Positions 7,507-15,900 of a stretch of 64,000 bases of DNA are shown here, piece by piece; positions within the stretch are counted from its first letter, which is position 1, and every line of letters begins with the position of its first letter. The translations under genes and the position numbers were made by a program. This DNA comes from JAEUOS01 sp964470865 (GTDB lineage Bacteria; Pseudomonadota; Gammaproteobacteria; Burkholderiales; JAEUOS01). The notes below the pieces were generated by a model. That model made no database searches. It saw nothing but the letters and a program-made list of their open reading frames with translations, and was not told the origin of the DNA. The stretch spans positions 21,025 through 85,024 of the forward strand of contig CAYYFR010000005.1 in the NCBI GenBank assembly GCA_964470865.1. The letters are read 5' to 3'.

Positions 7507-9061
7507 GGTGTTTCTCCCGCAGACTGGACCGTCGGAGCTCACCCTTGAGCACCTTGCCCAGCGCGCTCTTGGGTAATTGATCAACAAACTCGAAGCGACG
7601 CGGCACCTTGAACCCTCCGAGGTATGCCCGGCAGTATGCGGCAATCTCTTCGGCACTGGGCCGCATTCCCGGCTTTGCCACGATCACCGCCGTGACCATT
7701 TCCCCCAGGCGCTCATCCGCAACGCCTACGATCGCCGCCTCGGCGATGGCGGGATGACGATGCAGCACGGCCTCCACTTCGGAAGAATAGACATTCTCGC
7801 CACCGGTGATCACCATGTCCTTGAGGCGATCCAGCAGGTAAACATACCCTGCGGCGTCGATACGTGCCACATCGCCAGTGTGCAGCCAGCCGTCGCGCAG
7901 GGCTGCGCGCGTTTCCTCGGGACGGTGGTGATAGCCCTTCATGATGTTCGGGCCGCGCGCGATCAATTCACCCGCTGCGCCCGGCGCAACCTCGCTCCCA
8001 TCCGGCGCCACCACCCGCAACTCATTGTGCGCATTGGGCTTGCCGACCGAAAGCAGCGGCCCGTCGCGCTCACCGGTGACTGCCATGTGTTCGATGGCGG
8101 AGCGAAACTCGCGCGAATTGAAAATCGTGAGATCGGGCGCGGTCTCGGTCATGCCGTAGCAATTGAACAGCTCAACAGCGGGAAACGCACCCGCGACCCG
8201 TTCGATCCATTCAAGCGGCAGCGGCGCTGCGCCATAGATCAGAACCCGCAACGACGAAACATCGGCCGCCGCGAACTCAGCGCAGGAAACAGTGCCGATC
8301 AGCATGGTCGGCACCGTTACCACCGCGCCGACCCGATGGTATGCGATGGCCTGAAGGAAGGCCTGGGGTGAGAACATCGGCAAGAAACACTGCGCGGCCC
8401 CCTGCAGGAACCAGCCCATTGCCAGCAGGTCGGCCGAATGGAACATCGGTGCTGCATGCAGGTACACATGTTCGGGTCGCGCACCCACTGCAAGGCCAAA
8501 CGCCAGGTTGTTGGACAGAATATTGGTGTGCGACAAGCGCACACCCTTGCTGCGGCCGGTGGTACCCCCGGTGTAGAGCAACAGTGCGTCCGCATCCGCA
8601 TCGGGATCGCTCGCGGCAATCGGCGCTGTCTCGGCAAGCATCGCTTCGTAGGCGGCCGCGTTGGCGCCGGCACTTTCGCCAAAGATGGTGATGCGGGCGC
8701 GCCAGGCGGCAAGAGCAGGATGTTCAAACATCGGCGCAAACACGCTTTCCACCATGACGCAGGTGCATTGCGCATCTTCGAGAATCTGCAGAAGCTCCGG
8801 CGCGGCCAGGCGAAAATTGAGCGGTACCGGAATCGCACCGAGCCAGAAACCGGCCCACTTGAGTTCTTCGAAGCGAAAGCCGTTGCGCGCAAGAATGCCG
8901 AAGCGTTCATCGGGCAATGCGCCCAGGCGCCTGAGCATGCCGGCAGCACGTGACACCCGCACCCCGAATTCGGACCATGTGTAGGTTCGTGCAGTGTCCT
9001 GCATGGCCGGCCGCGGGCCGTGGTGCCGTACCGTCGAGGCGAGCGCCCTGACCAGATTCAT
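7490..9061 (-). CDS. AMP-forming acyl-CoA ligase 2
   Basis: A 523-residue ANL-superfamily ligase. The YTGGTTGRSKG loop is at 163-173, CYGMTETAPD is the A5 motif, HTGD the A7 motif, and the catalytic Lys503 lies in PKSALGK. The start at 9061 overlaps the stop of the reductive-dehalogenase-like gene as ATGA, and the 3' end overlaps the next Fe-S gene by 17 bases. A longer open frame to 9304 lies within the upstream gene and is not used. Closely similar in design to ligase 1, it may activate a related acid or an intermediate of the same pathway. Confidence 0.9.
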   Translation of the reverse strand: MNLVRALASTVRHHGPRPAMQDTARTYTWSEFGVRVSRAAGMLRRLGALPDERFGILARNGFRFEELKWAGFWLGAIPVPLNFRLAAPELLQILEDAQCTCVMVESVFAPMFEHPALAAWRARITIFGESAGANAAAYEAMLAETAPIAASDPDADADALLLYTGGTTGRSKGVRLSHTNILSNNLAFGLAVGARPEHVYLHAAPMFHSADLLAMGWFLQGAAQCFLPMFSPQAFLQAIAYHRVGAVVTVPTMLIGTVSCAEFAAADVSSLRVLIYGAAPLPLEWIERVAGAFPAVELFNCYGMTETAPDLTIFNSREFRSAIEHMAVTGERDGPLLSVGKPNAHNELRVVAPDGSEVAPGAAGELIARGPNIMKGYHHRPEETRAALRDGWLHTGDVARIDAAGYVYLLDRLKDMVITGGENVYSSEVEAVLHRHPAIAEAAIVGVADERLGEMVTAVIVAKPGMRPSAEEIAAYCRAYLGGFKVPRRFEFVDQLPKSALGKVLKGELRRSSLREKHHVQSG

Positions 9062-10320
9062 TTGGAGCGAAACTGCTGCCAGAACCGGGCGGGCTTCATG
9101 CGCTCGCCGAACTTGAGCTTGACATCGAGCCACAGCGCCAGCTTCTTGAAAGGTGAAGCCGCCAGCCGTTGCCAGGCACGGTAATACCAGCGCGACCACC
9201 AGCGCGAGATGTCCTTGTTGTAGGGGCAAACACGCATGCAGATACCGCATTCGGTCGCCTGGTTGACCCAGAACTTGAAGCATTTTTCCGCATCGATCTG
9301 CCACTTGCGAATGCCGATGATCGAGGACTGGTTGGGAATCACCTCGGTGGGCGGGCCCTGCGGAATCGCTTTCGGCGGGCAGGCATCGGCGCAGCGGCGG
9401 CAGGTTGTATCGCAGAACTCGCGCACGCCGAACCTGATCGGCTCATCATGGTCAAGCGGCATGTCGGTATGGATCCGGCCGATTCGCACGCGCGGACCGA
9501 AGTCCTTGGTGATCAGAAGCCCGTTGCGGCCATACTCTCCCAGCCCGGCCTGGATCGCATAGGGAATCGCCAGCGATGAGTCGTTGACACTGGCAATCGC
9601 GCGATAACCCAGGTTGAGAATGTAGGTGGCGATGCTTTGCACCAGTTCGCAGTCGCGCGAGTAGCCATGGCCCACGGCGATGCCGGCGGTAGCCGAGGGA
9701 TAGCACTTGACGGCGTCGTAGTGCATCGCTGTGACGATCACGATCACGTTGGGCAAACCTTCCGGAATCGAGTAGGGTTTCTCGGCCAGGGCCTTGGTTG
9801 CAAAACTGTGCGTGTAATGCCAGCGCGGATCGGAATGGGTGATGCCAACCCCGTCAGCCCCGAACAGGCGACTGACACGCTTGATCTCTTCGGCCATGGC
9901 AGCCGGCGACTCGACCGCTACCTGTTCCGCGCTGGGCTCCGAATAAGGCTGGATATAGTCGAGAAAACCATCGACCCGACCCTGGTGCAGGCTGCGCTGG
10001 ATGGTCAGGTTGGCGCCCATCCAGCCGGCATTGCGCAAGGCGAAGTCGCGTACCGAATAGCCATCCGCGTTGCGCGCGCCCAGGCCGGGCTTGAACATGC
10101 CCTTGAACCAGTTGAGCACCTTCTCCGAGCGGATCCGCGAATCCCACTGGCCGCGCGTGTAGATGTCGTTGGACTGGTTGAAGCGTTCGAAGGTATCGAG
10201 CACCTCGAAGCCGCAGGCTTCGTCCTTGGCATGCCGGAGCGCGGCCTTCAGGCGATAGGGCCCCTCGTTCCGCGGTTGCCGCTCCTGCGTCAACCGCCCC
10301 ATTTCCTCAAGCGCACCCAT
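9058..10320 (-). CDS. Reductive-dehalogenase-like Fe-S protein
   Basis: A 420-residue protein with two complete ferredoxin-type motifs: Cys303-x3-Cys307-x2-Cys310-x3-Cys314-Pro, and Cys347-x10-Cys358-x2-Cys361-x3-Cys365-Pro. This layout and the upstream FGADGVGITHSDPRW region recall RdhA/PceA-type corrinoid reductases. There is no twin-arginine signal and no rdhB-like anchor nearby, so it should be cytoplasmic; an amphipathic basic C terminus (WWSRWYYRAW onward) could touch the membrane. The start at 10320 has an AAGGG site 7 bases upstream. First gene of the operon. Whether it dehalogenates or performs another reduction is open. Confidence 0.82.
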   Translation of the reverse strand: MGALEEMGRLTQERQPRNEGPYRLKAALRHAKDEACGFEVLDTFERFNQSNDIYTRGQWDSRIRSEKVLNWFKGMFKPGLGARNADGYSVRDFALRNAGWMGANLTIQRSLHQGRVDGFLDYIQPYSEPSAEQVAVESPAAMAEEIKRVSRLFGADGVGITHSDPRWHYTHSFATKALAEKPYSIPEGLPNVIVIVTAMHYDAVKCYPSATAGIAVGHGYSRDCELVQSIATYILNLGYRAIASVNDSSLAIPYAIQAGLGEYGRNGLLITKDFGPRVRIGRIHTDMPLDHDEPIRFGVREFCDTTCRRCADACPPKAIPQGPPTEVIPNQSSIIGIRKWQIDAEKCFKFWVNQATECGICMRVCPYNKDISRWWSRWYYRAWQRLAASPFKKLALWLDVKLKFGERMKPARFWQQFRSK

Positions 10321-10389
10321 GGCGAACCCTTCACGAATTGCCTGTCGCGGGAACTTCTGTCCGCCTCGGCCCGGTACCTGACAAGTACC

Positions 10390-10418
10390 AGAATATAACG
10401 TTGGTTCAGTATCGTCAA
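10390..10418 (-). promoter_or_regulatory. Predicted promoter of the Fe-S/ligase operon with operator-like motif
   Basis: Reading leftward, TTGACG (10418-10413), a 17-base spacer and TATTCT (10395-10390) form a reasonable sigma-70 promoter about 70 bases before the ATG at 10320. The spacer contains TAACGTTGGTTCA (10396-10408 on the plus strand), which matches 11 of 13 positions of the motif found just after the tetR promoter. Seen by eye; no transcript data. Confidence 0.5.
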
Positions 10419-10468
10419 GCGCTGATTCCACTACGGAAAGCGTCACTTTATGAGACTTGAACGACGGA

Positions 10469-10497
10469 TTGACACGGGAAATTCCGCAACCTATACT
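10469..10497 (+). promoter_or_regulatory. Predicted sigma-70 promoter of the tetR-binding-protein operon
   Basis: A perfect -35 TTGACA at 10469-10474, a 17-base spacer and TATACT at 10492-10497. The expected transcription start is near 10504, just before the palindrome at 10510-10519 and about 23 bases before the TTG start of the regulator. This is the best-looking promoter in the window. Confidence 0.7.
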
Positions 10498-10508
10498 CGA
10501 AATAATTC

Positions 10509-10521
10509 TAACGATCGTTCA
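10509..10521 (+). promoter_or_regulatory. Candidate TetR operator
   Basis: TAACGATCGTTCA contains the perfect 10-bp palindrome AACGATCGTT and lies directly downstream of the predicted tetR promoter, where bound repressor would block transcription. A second copy with two differences is at 10396-10408, inside the divergent operon's promoter. Shared motifs on both sides are what an autoregulated TetR repressor would leave. Confidence 0.5.
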
Positions 10522-10526
10522 ACGAC

Positions 10527-11237
10527 TTGAGAACCTCACCGGCAACTTCGAAGTTGGCCAACAAGCCTACCGCCGGCCAGGCCCAGCGGCGCGACGAGTT
10601 CTTGCGCGCCGCAGCCGATGTGTTTGCCGAGCGTGGATATCACGGCGCCGGCATGCGCGAAATCGCCGATCGCTGCGGCGTACAACCGGCAGCGCTTTAC
10701 TATTACTTTCCATCCAAGGCCAGCATTCTTGAGGCGATCTGCTATTACGGCATCACGCAGTTCGTCGAACGCCTCGCGGCGATACAGGCAGCGGCGCTTC
10801 CGGTCGAGGACAAGGTTCGTCAGGCCGTGCGTGCGCACCTCGAACCCCTGCTCGAAAACCGCTTCTATGTCCATGCCTTCCTGTTTCAGCGCCGCGAGTT
10901 GCCTGCGGCGGTGCGGCGACCGCTTGACACGCTGGCGCGCAACTATGAGGATTTGTGGCATGCGCTCCTGGTTGAAGGCCAGACCCGCGGCGTGATCGCC
11001 AGGGAAATTGACCGCAAGCTCACCGTACTGGCCATTTTGGGCATGTGCAACGCCGTTGCCCGCTGGTCCGGCGTCGCCGCCGACCAGGGCCTGGACGCGG
11101 TTGCCACCACCTTCACCCGATTGATTTCATCCGGGCTGTTTGCCGATCGAGCCGAAACTACCAGGCCTGACCTGAGTCTGGTCAACACAAAACAGCGCCG
11201 CAAGCGTGCTGCCAACCGAGGAGAAAACTCATTATGA
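10527..11237 (+). CDS. TetR-family transcriptional regulator
   Basis: A 236-residue regulator. The DNA-binding domain is near the N terminus: the helix-turn-helix is at about 43-62 (MREIADRCGVQPAALYYYF), followed by the typical PSKASILEAI helix. The C-terminal ligand domain is helical and not diagnostic, though this fold in catabolic clusters often binds acyl-CoA. The only good start is TTG at 10527 (another TTG at 10551 is possible). It is divergent from the Fe-S/ligase operon, and its stop overlaps the next ATG as ATGA. It probably represses both directions through the motif described at 10396 and 10509. Confidence 0.9.
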   Translation: MRTSPATSKLANKPTAGQAQRRDEFLRAAADVFAERGYHGAGMREIADRCGVQPAALYYYFPSKASILEAICYYGITQFVERLAAIQAAALPVEDKVRQAVRAHLEPLLENRFYVHAFLFQRRELPAAVRRPLDTLARNYEDLWHALLVEGQTRGVIAREIDRKLTVLAILGMCNAVARWSGVAADQGLDAVATTFTRLISSGLFADRAETTRPDLSLVNTKQRRKRAANRGENSL

Positions 11238-12259
11238 AAAGTACTTTTCGCGCCTTGATCGCCGTCATTGGGGCGTCGATACTAGCCGCCGCACCTGCGG
11301 CATCCCAAACCATTCTGGATCTGAGCTCCTGGGTACCCGCCAGCCATCCTCTGGTTGCCGAGATGACTGTGCCGTACTGCAAGGAGATCGAGGCCGTTAC
11401 GCAGGGGCGGGTGAGTTGCCGCATGCTGGCCAAACCGGTTGCCAACCCGCCCGGCACCTTCGACGCGATTCGTGACGGCGTGGCCGATATCTCGTTCATG
11501 GTGCATGGCTACACGCCGGGGCGTTTTCCGCTGGCCGAAGCGGTCGAACTTCCGTTCATGGCCGATTCGGCCGAGGTGATGTCGGTCGCCTATCAGCGGA
11601 TCTACGAGCGCCTGCTTTCCAGATACGACGAGCACAAGGGCGTACTCACGCTCGGCGTGTTTACCCATGGTCCTGGCCAGGTTTACAACTCGCGCCGACC
11701 GGTTGTCGCGATCAAGGATTTCGAAGGTCTCAAGTTGCGGATTGCCAGCGGGGTCGTCAGCGACGTGACCCGAGCCGTGGGTGCCACGGCGGTACTCAAG
11801 CCAGCCTCCGAAAGCTATGAACTGATTTCCTCGGGTATCGTCGACGGCACCATGCTGCCCAAGGAAAGCCCGGTAGGGCTCAATCTGATGCGTGTGATCA
11901 AGCATGTTACCTATGTCCCGGGCGGGCTGTACAACGTCAGTTTCGCGCTGATCGCCAACCCGGCGAAATGGTTGCAGATTTCGCAGGCGGACCGCGACGC
12001 GATAGCCCGAATTTCAGGCGAAGCGCTCGCACGCCGCTTCGGTCGGGCATGGGATGCCGCCGATGGCCGCGGTCAGAAGGCCGTGGCGGAAAACAACATA
12101 CAGGTGGTGAACGCCAGCCCGCAGCTGGTGACTGACCTCAAGGCACGCACCGCCGGCCTTGAACAGGCATGGGTGGAAAAGGTCAAGAGCAGAGGCGCGG
12201 ATGGAAAGGCCATTTTGGACGCACTACGTAGCGAGATCACGGTTCTGCAGAGAAAATAG
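11234..12259 (+). CDS. TRAP-type (DctP family) solute-binding protein
   Basis: A 341-residue periplasmic binding protein. A clear signal peptide ends near AAPAAS-QT (residues 1-24), and ILDLSSWVPASHPL opens the mature DctP fold. The LKLRIASG segment around residue 165-175 contains the arginine that binds a carboxylate in this family. The DctQ and DctM membrane subunits are not next to it in this window, so it must share a permease or act as a sensor. The ATG overlaps the tetR stop (ATGA) and has a GAGGAG ribosome site. Linked regulation suggests it imports the acid used by the neighbouring ligases. Confidence 0.87.
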   Translation: MKSTFRALIAVIGASILAAAPAASQTILDLSSWVPASHPLVAEMTVPYCKEIEAVTQGRVSCRMLAKPVANPPGTFDAIRDGVADISFMVHGYTPGRFPLAEAVELPFMADSAEVMSVAYQRIYERLLSRYDEHKGVLTLGVFTHGPGQVYNSRRPVVAIKDFEGLKLRIASGVVSDVTRAVGATAVLKPASESYELISSGIVDGTMLPKESPVGLNLMRVIKHVTYVPGGLYNVSFALIANPAKWLQISQADRDAIARISGEALARRFGRAWDAADGRGQKAVAENNIQVVNASPQLVTDLKARTAGLEQAWVEKVKSRGADGKAILDALRSEITVLQRK

Positions 12260-12551
12260 CCGATAGCCTGAACGCGGCCGAAGGCAAGACCAGGATCGCA
12301 CGCCCCCCCACCATTGCAGCGGACCTTTGCCTGCAGGCACCTGCAAAATCAAGGGAGCGGGCAAGCCTGATATGCGGCCCCGTGAAGTGCGCCGCGACCG
12401 CGAATCGGCTAAAATTTGGTGCTTGGTCGCCTCATAGCCTAAACATCCATCCGACTCATTCGTTTAGTCCGCCCATAAGCAATGGCGGCTTGACTCCATC
12501 GCCGCGCCGGTTATTCTCAAGGCGTCGGCCCGTACCAAGGACACCCGTTTC

Positions 12552-12878
12552 ATGACCCACATCGTCACCGAACCCTGCATCAAGTGCAAATATACCGATT
12601 GCGTCGACGTCTGCCCGGTGGATTGCTTCCGCGAAGGGCCGAACATGCTGGTGATCGACCCCGACGAATGTATCGATTGCGCGGTGTGCATTCCCGAATG
12701 CCCGGTCAACGCGATCTATGCCGAGGAAGACGTGCCGGACGGCCAGAAGCACTTCTACGATCTCAATGTCGAACTGGCCAAGGCCTGGAAGTCGATCACC
12801 AAGACCAAGGGCCCGCTGGCGGATGCCGAGGACTGGAAAGACAAGGCCGACAAGCTGCCGCTCCTGGACCGGGGTTAA
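12552..12878 (+). CDS. fdxA: 7Fe-8S ferredoxin FdxA
   Basis: A 108-residue ferredoxin of the [3Fe-4S][4Fe-4S] type. Cysteines at 9, 12, 17, 21 and 25 and the second CIDCAVCIPECPVNAI motif are as in Azotobacter-type FdI/FdxA, and the C-terminal extension ending KLPLLDRG is usual. It carries low-potential electrons in the cytoplasm. A strong terminator follows, so the large oxidoreductase gene 65 bp downstream has at least partly separate expression, although the two are natural redox partners by position. Confidence 0.95.
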   Translation: MTHIVTEPCIKCKYTDCVDVCPVDCFREGPNMLVIDPDECIDCAVCIPECPVNAIYAEEDVPDGQKHFYDLNVELAKAWKSITKTKGPLADAEDWKDKADKLPLLDRG

Positions 12879-12901
12879 GACCCGCGCGCAGCCCCCGAAT
12901 G

Positions 12902-12928
12902 GGCCGCCCGCGCGGCCTTTTTGTTTTT
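12902..12928 (+). terminator. Rho-independent terminator after fdxA
   Basis: GGCCGC, a 4-base loop, GCGGCC, then five T, one G and five T. The stem ends at 12917 and the T tract runs to about 12928. It is placed 24 bases after the fdxA stop and 15 bases before the next start codon. Confidence 0.85.
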
Positions 12929-12942
12929 ACGGACATTCCCTG

Positions 12943-15900
12943 ATGCTCAATCTGGCCTTTGACCTGCAATTTCCTGATCTTTACAACCTGCCCGGGCTTT
13001 CCCGGGTCGACGCGGCCTTTCTCGCGCACCTGGCGGAGTCCGACATGGGCTTGCGGGCCAGGCTAGGTGAAGCGCGCAAGAATCCCGCGGCCCAAGATGC
13101 CAGGGCCGAGTCGGAGTTGTTGCTGGACTTGAGCCCGCACATGGACGATTTTCTGGGCCAGCTCTTCGGCATTTCGGCCGAAGTAAGCGCCCTGGCCGAA
13201 CGCCACCATGAACTGGCGCCGCTGTTCGAAGTCAAGCGCCAGTTCGTGCAGCGCAAGGCCGCCAAGACCCATGATGCGGTGGCGGCCGCAAGCTTTGACG
13301 GCGCCGCCCTTGGTGCCGAACTGGGCAGCCTGTTAGGCGCTGCCGCAAGCGATGTCGCTGCCTTCGAACTGGCGTTCGCGCGCCAGGTGAAGCGCTGGCA
13401 AGCCGACGAAACCGGCTTTGCCGGTAGCCTCGACCTGGCACTCAAATATGCTGCCTGGGCCCTTTTGACTGAAGCTGGCGCGCACCACCACGCCCCCGGC
13501 GTGCTGTTCAAGGCGCCGCGCAAGATCGACCCGCTGACCGTGATCGATCACGCCATCGAGCGCCGCCAAGTCGACGGCACCACCACCTTCACCATCAAGC
13601 CTGCGCATATTCGCCGCCGCCAGGGCTTCAAGCTGACCGACGCCGGCACCGATCTGACAGGCGCCCTGGACCAGGCCAATTACTGTATCTGGTGCCACAA
13701 GCAGGGCAAGGATTCGTGCTCCACCGGGCTCAAGGAAAAGCCGGCGGCCGACGGCGGCGTAGCTTTCAAGCGCACCGTTTTCGGTGTGCGCCAGGCCGGC
13801 TGCCCACTGGAAGAAAAGATCAGCGAGTTCCATATGGCCAAGGTGGCCGGCAACGCCATTGGCGCCCTGGCCATCATCGCGGTGGACAACCCGCTGGCCG
13901 CCGCCACCGGGCACCGCATCTGCAACGATTGCATGAAATCATGCATCTACCAGAAGCAGGAACCGGTCAACATACCGCAAGCCGAGACCCGCACCCTGAA
14001 GGACGTGCTGGAACTGCCCTGGGGCTTCGAGATCTATTCGCTCCTGACGCGCTGGAACCCGCTCAATCTCAGGCGCCCATTGCCGGCTGTCCCGAGCGGC
14101 TACAAGGTACTGGTGGCGGGCATGGGCCCGGCCGGATTCGGCCTGTCGCACAACCTTCTGAATGACGGCCACACCGTGGTCGGCATCGACGGCCTGAAAA
14201 TCGAACCGCTTGCGCAATCGCTTTCCGGCGTGCGCCTGGATGGTTCGCGCACCGCGTTCGAGCCGATTCGCGATTTCGCCGAGATCAAGGAAGAACTCGA
14301 CGAACGCACCATGGCCGGATTCGGCGGTGTTGCCGAATACGGCATCACGGTGCGCTGGGACAAGAGCTTTCTCAAGGTGATACGCCTGCTGCTCGAGCGT
14401 CGAGCGGAGTTCGCGCTGTTTGGCGGCGTACGCTTTGGCGGCACCGTCACCCTCGATGATGCGTGGGCGCTGGGATTCGACCATGTCGCGCTGGCCATCG
14501 GTGCCGGCCGCCCGACAGTCCTCGACATTCCCAACGGCTTTGCGCGCGGCGTGCGCACCGCCTCCGATTTTCTGATGGCGCTGCAACTGACCGGCGCAGC
14601 CAAGGCCGATTCCATCGCCAACATGCAGTTGCGCCTGCCGGTGGTGGTGATCGGCGGCGGCTTGACCGCGATCGACACCGCCACCGAGTCACTGGCCTAC
14701 TACCAGGTACAAGTGGAAAAGTTTCTCGCGCGCCACGAGATCCTGGTCAAGGAACAGGGCATCAGCGCGGTGCGCGCCGCCTGGCGCGACGAAGAACGCG
14801 AAGTCGCGGAGGAGTTTCTGGCACATGCGCGCGCGATTCGCGCCGAGCGTGAGACCGCCGCGCGCCAGGGCCGCGAGCCGCGCGTAATCGAGTTGCTCAG
14901 GAACTGGGGCGGCGTGACCATTGCCTACCGCAGGCGCTTAGTCGACAGCCCGTCCTACACCCTCAATCACGAGGAAGTGGAGCTTGCCCTGCAGGAAGGC
15001 ATCAGCTTCGCCGAAGGCCTGACGCCCAAGCGCGCCGACATCGACAACTACGGTGCGGTCAAGGGCATGGCGTTCGCCCGCAGTCGCATCAAGGCCGATG
15101 GCAAGTTCGAAGGCGATGGCGACACCTGGCTGCCGGCACACACCGTGTTCGTGGCCGCCGGCACCCAGCCGAACACGGTGCTGGCGCGCGAGGGCGACGC
15201 TGCCGCACGCGCGCAATTCAAGGTCGACGGCAAGTATTTCGCCGCCTGTGATGAAGACGGCCAAGCGCTCAAGCCTGAAAGCTCGATCTCGAAGCCGCGC
15301 AAGGCCGACGTGCTGCTAGCGAAAACCGCCGACGGCCGTTTTGTCTCTTATTTCGGCGATGTCCATCCTTCGTATTTCGGCAACGTCGTCAAGGCACTGG
15401 GTTCCGCCAAACAGGGTTTCCCGGTGGTCACGCGCGTGCTCGCGCAGCGAGCGCCGTCGCTCTGCGCAGCGGCCAGTGCGGGCGCGGCGCATGGCGTCAC
15501 TCACCCCAATCCATTCATCGCCCACCTGAACTCCGACTGGCGTGCCACGGTTCATGAGGTTGTCCGACTCACACCCACCATCATCGAAGTGGTGATCAAG
15601 GCGCCGGCTGCGGCGCGCAAGTTCGAGCCCGGCCAGTTTTACCGGCTGCAAAACTTCGAATCACTGGCGCCTTTTGTCAAGGACACGCGCCTGCAAATGG
15701 AAGGCCTGGCAATGACCGGCGCCTGGGTCGACCGCGAGGCCGGCCTGGTCTCGACCATCGCGCTTGAAATGGGCGGTTCGTCAAACCTGTGCGCCTCGCT
15801 CAAGCCCGGTGAAGCGGTGATCCTGATGGGCCCGACCGGCGCGCCCACCCACATCGTGCCCGACCAGACCGTAGCCCTGGTTGGCGGCGGCCTCGGCAAT

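Noticed and set aside
9058..10320. Calling the protein a respiratory reductive dehalogenase
   Set aside because: There is no Tat signal and no anchor gene; only the general fold family is supported.
12718..12942. N-terminal extension of the large oxidoreductase into fdxA
   Set aside because: The extension overlaps fdxA and crosses a strong terminator; MLNLAFDLQF at 12943 is the natural start.
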